Below are positions 9,883-18,784 of a stretch of DNA of 64,000 nucleotides, in pieces. The DNA lies in assembly GCF_006402735.1 (NCBI RefSeq), contig NZ_CP017174.1, positions 4,901,001 to 4,965,000 of the forward strand, in the 5' to 3' direction. Source of the DNA: Myxococcus xanthus. GTDB lineage: Bacteria; Myxococcota; Myxococcia; Myxococcales; Myxococcaceae. Position numbers and translations under genes: made by a program. Numbering within the stretch: position 1 is the first letter of the stretch; each line of letters opens with the position of its first letter. The notes beneath the pieces were generated by a model. The model made no database searches. It saw only the letters and a list, made by a program, of their open reading frames with translations, and had not been told where the DNA came from.

Positions 9883-11742
9883 TCAGCGGGCGCGCCGCTC
9901 CAGCTCCAGCAACGGCATCTCCAGCACCACCACCGTGCCGTGGCTGCACGTGGGGTGGAAGTCGGCCCGGTCCAACTCCCCGAGCAGCGCGCGGAACTGC
10001 GCGTCGGAGAGCGGCACGGCGCCAGCCTGCTTCGCGGCGTGGCACGCCATCACCCGCACCGCCTCCGCCAGCGACACCGTGTCCAGCGTCGCGCTCTTCG
10101 GCGGAAGCGCCCGCGCCAGGGCCTCCAGCAGCGCGCGCGCGTCCGCGCCCTCCAGTCCCGGCGGCACCGTCTTCAACGCCACCGTGGTGCCACCGAACGG
10201 CTCCACGTCGAAGCCCAGGCGGGACAGGGCATCCCTGCCCTCCACCAGGGCCTTGGCCGCCGCGACGGGCAACTCCAGCGTGGTGCCGAAGAGCGTGGGC
10301 GCTGGAGGCGGCTTGCCGGACTCCAACGCGCGCAGGTAGCCCGTCAGGCGCGCGCGCTCCAGCGCCGCGTGCGGATCCATCACCACCAGCGTGCCACCCG
10401 GTCCCTCGCAGACATGGAAGCGGCCGCCCAGCATGCCCAGGGGCCGCAGCGCGCCGAAGTAGCCCGGCGGGGGTGCCTCGTTGAGTTGCGGCTGCGCCTG
10501 ACCGAACGCGGGGGCCTGCCCCACCGCGGCGGCGAAGGGCAGCGCTCCCGGCCGAGCCCCCTGCCCCAGCGACCCCAGGGACGGCCCCCCCGGACCAGGA
10601 CCCGGCGCGTCCATGGCGGTGGGCAGCGGACCGCCCCACGCGGCTTCCTGGGCGCGGGTGAGGAAGCGCTCCACGGCGTGCGCGTAGTGCGCGGCGTCCA
10701 TGGGCTGGCCGGCCTGGGACGCGGCGCCCTCCACGCCCGAGCCCAGCCACGGCGCGGCGCGCAGCATGCGGCTGAGCGCGGCCGTCACCGCCTCCTGGAC
10801 ACCCCGGGCGTCGGCGAAGCGGACCTCCTGCTTCTGCGGGTGCACGTTGACGTCCACCGCGCGCGGGTCCACGTCGATGTGCAGCACCACCACGGGCTGG
10901 CGCCCGGCGGCGAGGAAGTCCTGGTACGCGCGCTGGATGGTGCCAATGAGGCCGCGGTCCCGGATGTAGCGGCGGTTGACGAAGGTGTAGAGGCCGCGCG
11001 CGTTGTTGAAGGTGAACTCAGGCGAGGCGGCGTACCCCGTGACGGCCACTCCCAGCCGGCGCTCCTCCACGGGGAACAGGTGCGGATGCGACGTGGAGCC
11101 CAGCGCCGCGGCGATTCGCTCGCGCGGGTCATCCGGGCAGGCCGCGCTGGAGAAGAGCGTGCCGCCCTCGTGCGAGGCGAAGAAGCCCACCTCCGGGTAC
11201 GCCAGAGCCAGGCGCACCACGGCCTCCTCCGAGTGCTTCAGCTCCGTGTCGCCCCGGCGCAGGAACTTGCGGCGCGCGGGCACGTTGAAGAACAGGTCCT
11301 CCACGGTGATGACCGTGCCCGTCCGCGGCGGCGCGTCCTCCACCAGCGGTGGCCCACCACCCTCCACCGACACCCGCGTGCCCACCTCGGAGTTCGCGGC
11401 CGCGGAGTGAAGTGTGAACCGGGAAACGGATGCGATGGCGGGAATGGCCTCGCCCCGGAACCCCATGGAGTCGATGTGGAACAGGTCGTCCAGCTCGCGC
11501 AGCTTGCTGGTGGCGTGGCGCTCCAGGCAGGCCACGGCGTCCGTGCGCCCCATGCCGTGCCCGTCATCCGACACGATGATGCGGTCCACGCCCCCGCCGT
11601 CCAGCTCGACGCGGACCGTGCTGGCACCGGCGTCAATGGCGTTTTCCACCAGCTCCTTCACGACGGAGGCGGGGCGCTCCACCACTTCGCCGGCGGCAAT
11701 CTTGTTGATGAGGACGTCGCTGAGACGGGCAATCCGGGACAT
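9883..11742 (-). CDS. mutL: DNA mismatch repair protein MutL
   Basis: 619 residues. The start is set at MSRIARLSDV because the canonical MutL N-terminus begins there. The GHKL ATPase motifs are intact: ELVENAIDAG (motif I), DDGHGM (motif II) and GFRGEA (motif III). The middle is a variable Pro/Gly-rich linker. The C-terminal dimerisation domain carries a weak version of the metal-binding endonuclease motifs: DPHAALERARLT instead of DQHAxxExxxxE, and CSHGT instead of CPHGR. In organisms without MutH, MutL normally nicks DNA itself, so this divergence is notable. It is transcribed away from the SDR gene, 102 bp apart. Confidence 0.96.
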   Translation of the reverse strand: MSRIARLSDVLINKIAAGEVVERPASVVKELVENAIDAGASTVRVELDGGGVDRIIVSDDGHGMGRTDAVACLERHATSKLRELDDLFHIDSMGFRGEAIPAIASVSRFTLHSAAANSEVGTRVSVEGGGPPLVEDAPPRTGTVITVEDLFFNVPARRKFLRRGDTELKHSEEAVVRLALAYPEVGFFASHEGGTLFSSAACPDDPRERIAAALGSTSHPHLFPVEERRLGVAVTGYAASPEFTFNNARGLYTFVNRRYIRDRGLIGTIQRAYQDFLAAGRQPVVVLHIDVDPRAVDVNVHPQKQEVRFADARGVQEAVTAALSRMLRAAPWLGSGVEGAASQAGQPMDAAHYAHAVERFLTRAQEAAWGGPLPTAMDAPGPGPGGPSLGSLGQGARPGALPFAAAVGQAPAFGQAQPQLNEAPPPGYFGALRPLGMLGGRFHVCEGPGGTLVVMDPHAALERARLTGYLRALESGKPPPAPTLFGTTLELPVAAAKALVEGRDALSRLGFDVEPFGGTTVALKTVPPGLEGADARALLEALARALPPKSATLDTVSLAEAVRVMACHAAKQAGAVPLSDAQFRALLGELDRADFHPTCSHGTVVVLEMPLLELERRAR

Positions 11743-11803
11743 GGCGGCCGGACACCCTCCGCCACCCAGGCGACGTTGTCCAGCAACACAACATGAGTCG
11801 CGG

Positions 11804-11832
11804 CTGACAATCCCTGGCGGCTGGGCTAACAC
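11804..11832 (+). promoter_or_regulatory. Candidate sigma70-type promoter giving a nearly leaderless transcript
   Basis: CTGACA (11804-11809), a 17-bp spacer, then TAACAC (11827-11832). Transcription would start about 5-7 bases before the ATG at 11845. No Shine-Dalgarno sequence is visible before that ATG, which fits a leaderless mRNA. Confidence 0.45.
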
Positions 11833-11844
11833 CCGACACCGCGT

Positions 11845-12807
11845 ATGGACGTGTCACGACCAGGCAAGGGGCGGCTGCGCATCGCGGTGACCGGCGCGAG
11901 CGGCGACTACGGGCGGCTCCTGCTGTCTCGGCTGGACCAGGATCCCGACGTGGAGAGCATCCTCGTGCTCGACGTCGTCCGGCCAGAGGGCGACAAGGTG
12001 GAATTCCACCGCGTGGACCTCACCCGGTACGACGCCGAGAGCGAGCTCACCGACGCGCTCACCGAGCGCCCCGTGGACGCGCTCTATCACCTGGCGTTCC
12101 TGTTTGGTCCCATCCGCAACGGCTCCCTGGCGCACGAGCTGGAAGTCATCGGCACCATGAACGTGCTGACGGCAGCGGGCCGCTCGCGGCTGCCCCGGCT
12201 GGTGGTGCCCTCCTTGACGGCTGTCTACGGCGCGCGTGGAAACAACCCCGCAATGCTGCGCGAGGACTCGGCGCTCCAGGGTTGCCCGCACAGCCGCTTC
12301 GTCACCGACAAGGTGGAGGTGGAAGGCCAGGTGCGCGCCTTCCGGGAGCGGCATCCGGACATGCGCGTGCTGGTGCTGCGCTTCGCGCCGGTGCTCGGGC
12401 CCTCGGTGGACAACCCGGCCACGCGCTTCTTGAAGAATCCAGTGGTGCCCACGCTGATGGGCTTCGATCCGCTCTGGCAGGGGCTGCACGAAGACGACGC
12501 CGCTCGTGCCTTGCACCTGGCCTTGCGCGCGGACGCGTCCGGTGAGTTCAACATCGTGGGCCGAGGGGTGATGCCAATCTCCGGCCTCATCCAGCAGGCG
12601 GGCGCGCGGCCGCTCCCTCTGCCAGGGCCCTTGTTTCGGGCCGGCCTGCATACGTTGGACGCCGTGGGCGCGGGCACGTTGCCCGTGGCCCTGCTCGACT
12701 ACATCCATTACTCATGGGTCGCGGACGGCGAGCGCGCCGAGTCCGCACTCGGTTTCATCCCCCTCCACCATGTCAAAGACGCCGCTGCGGCGCTGAAGAG
12801 GAGCTAG
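11845..12807 (+). CDS. NAD(P)-binding SDR-family protein (extended/atypical)
   Basis: 320 residues with an N-terminal Rossmann motif GASGDYG (about 17-23) and the epimerase/dehydratase pattern LYHLAFLFGP. At the place of the catalytic YxxxK the sequence reads FVTDK, so the tyrosine is replaced by phenylalanine. It may therefore bind a dinucleotide without classic dehydrogenase/epimerase chemistry. The C-terminal part has the substrate-domain pattern EDDAARALHLAL. It is followed 2 bp later by a glycerolipid-type acyltransferase, suggesting a joint lipid-related role. The start has no ribosome site and lies just after a promoter. Confidence 0.85.
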   Translation: MDVSRPGKGRLRIAVTGASGDYGRLLLSRLDQDPDVESILVLDVVRPEGDKVEFHRVDLTRYDAESELTDALTERPVDALYHLAFLFGPIRNGSLAHELEVIGTMNVLTAAGRSRLPRLVVPSLTAVYGARGNNPAMLREDSALQGCPHSRFVTDKVEVEGQVRAFRERHPDMRVLVLRFAPVLGPSVDNPATRFLKNPVVPTLMGFDPLWQGLHEDDAARALHLALRADASGEFNIVGRGVMPISGLIQQAGARPLPLPGPLFRAGLHTLDAVGAGTLPVALLDYIHYSWVADGERAESALGFIPLHHVKDAAAALKRS

Positions 12808-12809
12808 TC

Positions 12810-14681
12810 ATGGCCAAGGGCGTCCTTGGGAACGATCCCTTCAAGCGCGGCGCCGCGTCGCGCCCCACCGAGGGCTCCACGCCGGGTGGCGAGGAAAAGG
12901 CCGCCGCCGCGGAGACGGTGACGAAGAAGCCGGAGACGGACGGGACGGCGTCCGCGAAGGCCGGTGGCAAGGCGGCTGCCGCGAAGTCGCGCAAGCACGA
13001 GGGCAAGAAGACGTCCGGGAAGGCCAAGGGAGGCAAGAAGGGCGCCGCCGCGGCTGCCCGGCCTCCGGCGCAGGCATCGGGGACGCGGGTCCCCGCGCCG
13101 CCGCAGGCCCCCATGACTTCTGCCCACGACGCGGAAGACGCCGTGCTTCCCCTGCGCGAGCCCGCGGTGTCCACGCCGCTCACGCTGGACTCACGAGCCT
13201 CCGGCCCGGTGAACGATGCCGGTGCCCCCACGTCGAAGCAGCGCGACGTGGACCTTGCCTTGGCGGAAGCCCTGGCCGCCGACGTGGCCGAAGCCACCGC
13301 CACCGCCGCGGTGGACGCGGCGCTGGGCGCGGAGCCCGGCCCCGACGCCGAGGTCGAGCGGCTCATGGCCACGGAGTTTGCGACCGAGCTGGCCGAAGCC
13401 GCGGTGGAGGAAGCGCTGGAGCAGGGCGCTGCTGCCCGGTCTCCGGAACAAGAGCAGGAGCTCGCCGCCGCCGTGGCCGCGCAGGTCGCGGACAGCGCCG
13501 CGCGGGCCGCCATCGACGAAGTGCGCGCCCGCCACGCCACACCGGATGCTCCGGTCGTCACCCGGTGGGAGCGGGAGACGTCGGTCCGCGTCGTGGTGAC
13601 GGAAGAGGCGGACACGTCCGCGGTGGAGCCGGAAGTAGAGCTTCCGGATGCCACGCGCGACGAGTTCCCTCCCGGCCGCAGGGGCCCGCTGTCGCTGGTG
13701 CCTCCACCCGCCACGAACGCGGGTGAGTCATCCTATCGGGAGTCCTTCGCTCCGGAGTCCGGACGGGGTGAGCCCGAGGGTATCCGTCCCCTGGCGGAGC
13801 GCGCCGTGGCGGCCCTGTCCCTGGCGCGTGATATCGCTGGGCAGGCCCTGGCGAGCGAGAGTCTGGCCCGGGCGATGCTCGCGATGGGCGGTCTGAAGGA
13901 CATGCTCCGCGCCGGCCTGGGCACGGGCGGTGGCGCGAACCTGGACGAGTACGGCAAGGACCCATCGCTCGTCGAGCGGCTGGAGCCCGTGCTCGAGTTC
14001 CTCTATTCGCAGTACTGGCGCGTGTCCGTGCAGGGCGTGGACCACGTGCCGCCGGGCGCGGCCATCCTGGTGGCCAACCATTCGGGCGCCCTGCCCTACG
14101 ACGGGCTCGTCATGTCCATGGCCCTCGCGCGTGAGCGCCCGGACCTGCGCGAGCCCCGCTGGCTGGTGGAGGACCAGGTCTTCCACGCGCCGATGGTCGG
14201 CACCCTCTTCAACCGACTCGGCGCCGTGCGGGCCTGCCCGGAGAACGCGCTGCGGCTCCTGGACGAGCATCGTCCGCTGGTCGTCTTCCCCGAAGGCTAC
14301 CAGGCCCTCAGCAAGCCCTTCGGTGAGCGTTACCGGCTGAAGCGCTTCGGCCGCGGCGGCTTCGTGAAGCTGGCGCTGCGCACCGGCGCGCCCATCGTCC
14401 CGGTGGCCATCGTGGGCGCGGAGGAGACGTCGCCGCTGCTGGGCCGCATCCCCGCCTCCTTCCTGGGACTGCCCTACGTGCCCCTCACTCCGCTGGGCCC
14501 CCTGCCCCTGCCGGCCAAGTGGAGCATCCGTTTCGGCGAACCCATTGGCGTCGAGGACCTCGCGCCCGAGGCGGCGGACGACCTGGGCGAAGTCCAGCGC
14601 CTCACCGAGCGCACCCGCGAGGCCATCCAGAGCATGCTCCAGTCGCTGCTGCGCGAGCGCCGCTCCGTCTTCGCGGGCTGA
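12810..14681 (+). CDS. PlsC-like lysophospholipid acyltransferase with long Ala/Lys-rich N-terminal extension
   Basis: 623 residues; the ATG at 12810 has an AGGAG six bases upstream. The first 330 or so residues are low complexity: Lys/Ala-rich, then Ala/Glu-rich helical segments. The C-terminal 250 residues are an acyltransferase domain with the catalytic-site variant NHSGALPYDG, then VFPEGYQALSK and RGGFVKLALRTGAPIVPVAI, as in the 1-acylglycerol-3-phosphate acyltransferase superfamily. The reaction would be acyl transfer to a lysophospholipid or related alcohol at the inner membrane. The extended N-terminus is unusual for the family and may localise the enzyme or bind a partner. It is in an operon with the SDR protein. 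Confidence 0.9.
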   Translation: MAKGVLGNDPFKRGAASRPTEGSTPGGEEKAAAAETVTKKPETDGTASAKAGGKAAAAKSRKHEGKKTSGKAKGGKKGAAAAARPPAQASGTRVPAPPQAPMTSAHDAEDAVLPLREPAVSTPLTLDSRASGPVNDAGAPTSKQRDVDLALAEALAADVAEATATAAVDAALGAEPGPDAEVERLMATEFATELAEAAVEEALEQGAAARSPEQEQELAAAVAAQVADSAARAAIDEVRARHATPDAPVVTRWERETSVRVVVTEEADTSAVEPEVELPDATRDEFPPGRRGPLSLVPPPATNAGESSYRESFAPESGRGEPEGIRPLAERAVAALSLARDIAGQALASESLARAMLAMGGLKDMLRAGLGTGGGANLDEYGKDPSLVERLEPVLEFLYSQYWRVSVQGVDHVPPGAAILVANHSGALPYDGLVMSMALARERPDLREPRWLVEDQVFHAPMVGTLFNRLGAVRACPENALRLLDEHRPLVVFPEGYQALSKPFGERYRLKRFGRGGFVKLALRTGAPIVPVAIVGAEETSPLLGRIPASFLGLPYVPLTPLGPLPLPAKWSIRFGEPIGVEDLAPEAADDLGEVQRLTERTREAIQSMLQSLLRERRSVFAG

Positions 14682-14703
14682 AGCGGCAGCGCCTGGACAG
14701 GCA

Positions 14704-14733
14704 CGTGGTGGGCTGGAGACTCAGCCCACCACG
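14704..14733. terminator. Bidirectional terminator hairpin
   Basis: A perfect 11-bp inverted repeat (14704-14714 with 14723-14733, 8-base loop) between convergent genes. Its right arm covers the last codons of the minus-strand GGDEF gene, whose stop lies at 14721-14723. There is no strong T-run. Confidence 0.65.
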
Positions 14734-15599
14734 CGGTTGCGGCCGGACGTCTTCGCATCGAAGAGCTTCTCGTCGGCGTCGCGCACCAGCTCCCCCGACT
14801 CGCGGTGGTGCGGCTCCAGCACCGCGAGGCCCACCGACACCGTGACGGGAATCACCTGCCGGTCGAACTCGAAGCGCTGCTTCTCCACCAGCCGGCGCAC
14901 CTTCTCCGCGAGCTGACGCGTGCCGGACAGCGACACCTCCGGCAGCAGGATGGCGAACTCCTCGCCGCCGTAACGCGCGAACACGTCCTCACGGCGGATT
15001 TTCGTGCGCACCGTGGATGCGAGCTGCTTGAGCACCGAGTCCCCCGCCAGGTGCCCGTACTTGTCGTTCACGGCCTTGAAGTGGTCGATGTCCAGCAGCA
15101 CCAGCGACAGCATCCGCTCGTAGCGGCGGCTCCGCGAAATCTCCCGGTCCAGCTGCTCGTCGAAGTAGCGCCGGTTGTAGATCTGCGTGAGGCCGTCCAT
15201 CGTGGTCAGCCGGTAGATTTCGTCGTGATACGCGGCCTCGATGTTGCCACCGGCGATGTACTTGAAGATGGTGCGGCCAATCTTCACCAGGTCGCCGTTG
15301 CGCAGCTCACGCACACCCTCCGCCAGCTCGTCGTTGATGAACGTGCCGTTGGTGGAGCCCAGGTCGCGGATGCGCACGCCCTCTCGCGAATTGGTGATGC
15401 TCGCGTGGTTGCGGCTGACCGACTCCTGGTCGATCTGGATGTCCGCCTTGGACGAGCGCCCGATGAGCGTCTCCTCGGACGTGAGGTCGAACTTGCGCCC
15501 CAGGTCCAAGCCGTAGATCACCACCAGCGCCGCGTCGAGGTTGACCGGCCGGTCGGAGATCTTCGAGATGACCGTGACGACCGTCTCCTTCTGCACCAT
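14721..15599 (-). CDS. FHA-GGDEF diguanylate cyclase
   Basis: 292 residues from the ATG at 15599; an upstream TTG at 15632 in the same frame is possible. An FHA domain (about 25-105; [29 protein letters not shown]) should bind a phosphothreonine peptide. The GGDEF domain (about 130-290) carries the active motif GGEEF and, five residues before it, RRED, which matches the RxxD inhibitory site. It should make cyclic-di-GMP from two GTP and be feedback-inhibited. There is no membrane segment, so it is cytoplasmic. FHA input ties c-di-GMP output to Ser/Thr kinase signalling. A GGAG element lies unusually close to the ATG (1-2 bases), leaving the precise start open. Confidence 0.93.
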   Translation of the reverse strand: MVQKETVVTVISKISDRPVNLDAALVVIYGLDLGRKFDLTSEETLIGRSSKADIQIDQESVSRNHASITNSREGVRIRDLGSTNGTFINDELAEGVRELRNGDLVKIGRTIFKYIAGGNIEAAYHDEIYRLTTMDGLTQIYNRRYFDEQLDREISRSRRYERMLSLVLLDIDHFKAVNDKYGHLAGDSVLKQLASTVRTKIRREDVFARYGGEEFAILLPEVSLSGTRQLAEKVRRLVEKQRFEFDRQVIPVTVSVGLAVLEPHHRESGELVRDADEKLFDAKTSGRNRVVG

Positions 15600-15688
15600 G
15601 CCTCCCGGGACAACAACGCTACCACCCGGCAAATCAAGAAAGCGAGTCAGTGCACGAGAACGCAGGTGGGTGTTCCCGCACTCGGGCC

Positions 15689-18298
15689 TCAGGGAATGTC
15701 GACCTGCCGGGTCGCGGTGACGAGCGGACGCAGGGGGTCACCCTTCAGGTCCACCAGGGTGGCCACCAGCGACACCCCCAGCCCCGAGCACCTCGCCGGG
15801 AGCTGAAGCTCCACCTCGCCGCGTCCCGGTGCAACGGGGGCGGAGGCGAACAGCACCTGGTCATTGCAGCCCGAGCCGCCCCGCAGGCTGACGCGCACCT
15901 GACCTTCGCCCCCGGAACCCGTGCCCAGCCGGAAGCCGGAGACGCTCACCCGCACCGCGCTGCCTCGGGCCAGCCGCTGCCCGTCCGCTTCCGGATGGCG
16001 CCACGTCACCTCCGGCCGGCCCAGACTCAGCGTGGCGACGGCATCCGTCAGGTCCGCGAGCCGCTCCGCGCCCAGGCCCTCCGCGGCCGCCAGGCGGGAC
16101 GGGCCCTGCCCCACGCGCCGGTCCAGGCCCCGCACGCGCAGCGCCTCCACCTGGAGCTTCGCCCGCGTTTCCTGCAGCAAGCCGTCGAGGGTGCGGTCCT
16201 CGAACCCCAGCGGCGGCCGGGGAACGACGACGCCGTCGCCCGTATCGTCCGGGTCCATCAGCACCGTCCAGCGGCGGCCGGCGCGGTTGGTGAACTCGGC
16301 GCGCACCACGCTGGCCCGTCCGTCCACCTGGGCCTGGAACTCGCGGCCGACGAGCTCGCCGTGGGCGTCCCCGTCGAAGTTGTAGCGAACGGATTCCGGG
16401 AGGGAGAGGAAGCTCAGCCCCGCGTCCACGGGCTGCACGCCATCCGGGTCGAACTTCGGCCTGGGCAGGTTCGCCACGAGCGTGCTGGTCGCCACCGTGC
16501 CGTCCTCGGCCTGGTCACCTGACGTGGCCGACACCACCAGCCGGTACGGCAGTCCCTCCAGGCCCCGGTGCGTGGGCGCCATGCGCACGGGCACCAGCCC
16601 GGGCCGGCCCAGCCGCGCATCGGCGTCCGTGTTCGGATCGGCCGGCGCCACGTTGGCCGCTGCGCCCAGCCCCAGCGGAACCATGCCCCGGCCGGGGACC
16701 GCCACGGTGGCCAGCACATAGGCGCGGGCCAGGTGCGAACCCCGGTACTGAGGCAGCGGCGGCACACGCACGGCGAAGGGGAACGACAGCCGCACACCCG
16801 GCGTGTCCCGCTCGAAAGGCAGCGCCTGCGCGTACTCCGCCGCACGGGTGTCCGGCTCGCCGGTGAGGATGCCGGGCGTGGGCGCCAGGGTGAAGCGGGC
16901 GTCACGTGACAGCGCCGAGAAGAAGCGCGTCGAGCCGGGCAACAGCTGCCCCAGTTGCAGCAGCGGATCCGTCCCCGGCGCCATGAGGTTGAGGGGGAGT
17001 TCCTTCAGGGGGAGCGCGCCCGTCAGCGCCCAGGCCGTCCGCGTCCCACACGCGCCCGTGCGAATGGCCAGCTCCGCATCCAGCACACCCGGTAGCGAGC
17101 CGTCACACACACCCGCCACGCCCGGGGCCGCGACGTCTGGCGCGGTGCTGCCCGTCAACCACAGTGCGCTGCCCGACGGCAGCGACAGACGGTCCTGGCC
17201 CGTGCCCAAGGGGAGCGCCACCTCGTGCTCCGGGCCCAGGAAGGACTCGGGAGCCAGGTCGGAGGGGAGCCCCGGCACGGACAAGCCCATCAGCCCCACG
17301 CGCAGCGAGACCGCCGTCGAGAAGGTCTCCGTCAACGTGGGGAATGGGCCCTTCACGCCACCGAAGCGGTCCAAGGGGTTGCGACGCAGGGCCATCCGCA
17401 CGTCGCGGAACTGGCTCGCGTCGTGGCGCGCCAGCGTCAGGTAGCCGTAGTCGGGGTGGAAGGCAGAGAGCGCCACCTCACCTTCCGCGGGCACCCAGGC
17501 GGCTCCGTCGGCGTTCGTCACCATGGTCGCTCCCAGGCCGCCGTCATTGTCGGACACCGCGACGACGGCCAGCGGCACCGGGCGCCCGGTCAGCGCATCC
17601 ACCACCAGCACGCGCACCCCACCTGGGGCCACTTCGGCGGGCAGCACGGTGACGCGCGCATGGCAGGAGACGTTGCCCACTCGGACCGCCAGCGCCAGGT
17701 GCTCCGAGGCGGGCTCGCCCAGCACGACAGAGGCCTGGTGGCCGTCCCCGCCTCCGACCACGGAGGGAGACAGCACCTCCCACGCCACGCCATCGCGCAG
17801 CACCAACGGAGCGCCCGTCGATTCGCGCACCCACACGCGGAAGTCCACCGTCATGCCCGGGGTGCCCACGACGACGTCCGGCGTCACCTCGCACGCGGCC
17901 GCACGGGATTCGGACGGCGGCGAGCCACACGCTCCGTCTCGGCACACCGTGCCTGAGTCACAGTCCGTGTCGGCGGCACAGACCACGGGCACGCACCGGT
18001 TCATGTCGCATTGGCAGCCGGCGCCGCCTACCTCGTCACACGCGGCCAGTGCATGAGGGCCCCGCCGCGCCACGCCGCAATCCTCGCGCGTCAGGCAGGC
18101 GGGCTCGCAGCGCGAGGTGGCCGAGTCACAGAAGAAGAGCGAGGGGTCGGGGCAGTCCTGATCGACGGAGCAGTACGTCCCCTGTGGGAACGGACCCGCG
18201 GGGATGTCAGGCCCCATGTCCATGTCGCCGCAGCCGCTCAGGCACAGCAGGACACAGGCCAGGCAAGCCAGCACGAGGGGGCGGGGGGTGTGACTCAT
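15689..18298 (-). CDS. Large lipoprotein with Cys-rich N-terminal region
   Basis: 869 residues with a classic lipoprotein signal ([10 protein letters not shown]; lipidated Cys at about 23). The next 120 residues hold many cysteines in repeats such as [23 protein letters not shown] and [13 protein letters not shown], a disulfide-rich pattern frequent in myxobacterial surface lipoproteins. Beta-rich domains follow, one with a carboxypeptidase-regulatory-like segment ([18 protein letters not shown]). No enzymatic motif is seen. It is probably an outer-membrane surface protein. It is divergent from the DUF721 gene and lies 89 bp upstream of nothing co-directional, so it is likely monocistronic. 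Confidence 0.85.
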   Translation of the reverse strand: MSHTPRPLVLACLACVLLCLSGCGDMDMGPDIPAGPFPQGTYCSVDQDCPDPSLFFCDSATSRCEPACLTREDCGVARRGPHALAACDEVGGAGCQCDMNRCVPVVCAADTDCDSGTVCRDGACGSPPSESRAAACEVTPDVVVGTPGMTVDFRVWVRESTGAPLVLRDGVAWEVLSPSVVGGGDGHQASVVLGEPASEHLALAVRVGNVSCHARVTVLPAEVAPGGVRVLVVDALTGRPVPLAVVAVSDNDGGLGATMVTNADGAAWVPAEGEVALSAFHPDYGYLTLARHDASQFRDVRMALRRNPLDRFGGVKGPFPTLTETFSTAVSLRVGLMGLSVPGLPSDLAPESFLGPEHEVALPLGTGQDRLSLPSGSALWLTGSTAPDVAAPGVAGVCDGSLPGVLDAELAIRTGACGTRTAWALTGALPLKELPLNLMAPGTDPLLQLGQLLPGSTRFFSALSRDARFTLAPTPGILTGEPDTRAAEYAQALPFERDTPGVRLSFPFAVRVPPLPQYRGSHLARAYVLATVAVPGRGMVPLGLGAAANVAPADPNTDADARLGRPGLVPVRMAPTHRGLEGLPYRLVVSATSGDQAEDGTVATSTLVANLPRPKFDPDGVQPVDAGLSFLSLPESVRYNFDGDAHGELVGREFQAQVDGRASVVRAEFTNRAGRRWTVLMDPDDTGDGVVVPRPPLGFEDRTLDGLLQETRAKLQVEALRVRGLDRRVGQGPSRLAAAEGLGAERLADLTDAVATLSLGRPEVTWRHPEADGQRLARGSAVRVSVSGFRLGTGSGGEGQVRVSLRGGSGCNDQVLFASAPVAPGRGEVELQLPARCSGLGVSLVATLVDLKGDPLRPLVTATRQVDIP

Positions 18299-18463
18299 AC
18301 GGATGCGGCTCCGGGGGGACCGTCCGCGACCTTACAGCCAGGACGCGCGCTGCGCGACGGTACGCGGCGCCGGCCGCCGCACTTCGAGCCCCATCATAGC
18401 CCGTCCGCCCGCCGTGCGCCCCCCCTCCGCACGTGATGGTTGGCTTTCGGGGTTAACGGATCG

Positions 18464-18784
18464 ATGATCGCCCCCCTGATGGCCCGGAGTGAACCCAAGT
18501 CCCTGGAAAGTCTCCTTCCCCGCGTCCTGGCACGGCTGGCGGGAGAGTCCGGCAAGGGCCACGCGTTGGCGCCCGTGTGGGCGGCGGTGGTCGGTCCGCA
18601 CCTCGCACGCCACACCACCCCCCAGGCCCTGCACGGAACCACCCTGGTGGTGGCGGTGACGGGCGCCCAGTGGGCCCAGTCGCTGGAGTCCGAAGCGGCC
18701 TCGCTGTGCGAGCAGCTCAACGCGCGGCTCGGCCCAGGCACGGTGAAGGCCCTCTCCTTCACGTTCCAGGTGGCGCGACGATGA
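18464..18784 (+). CDS. DUF721 (DciA-like) protein
   Basis: 106 residues if started at the ATG at 18464; a TTG at 18440 and an ATG at 18479 are alternatives. The pattern LESLLPRVLARLAG, then WAAVVGPHLARHTTP and LVVAVTGAQWAQSLESEAASLCEQLN is that of DUF721. This family includes DciA, the ancestral loader/operator of the replicative helicase DnaB, and many short uncharacterised relatives. A role near DNA replication is therefore possible but not shown by the sequence. Its stop overlaps the next ATG (ATGATG at 18781), so translation is coupled to the CAP-domain gene, which is an odd partner. Confidence 0.8.
   Translation: MIAPLMARSEPKSLESLLPRVLARLAGESGKGHALAPVWAAVVGPHLARHTTPQALHGTTLVVAVTGAQWAQSLESEAASLCEQLNARLGPGTVKALSFTFQVARR

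Noticed and set aside
9940..11796. 618-codon plus-strand frame across mutL
   Set aside because: Antisense of mutL, Arg/His-rich shadow sequence.
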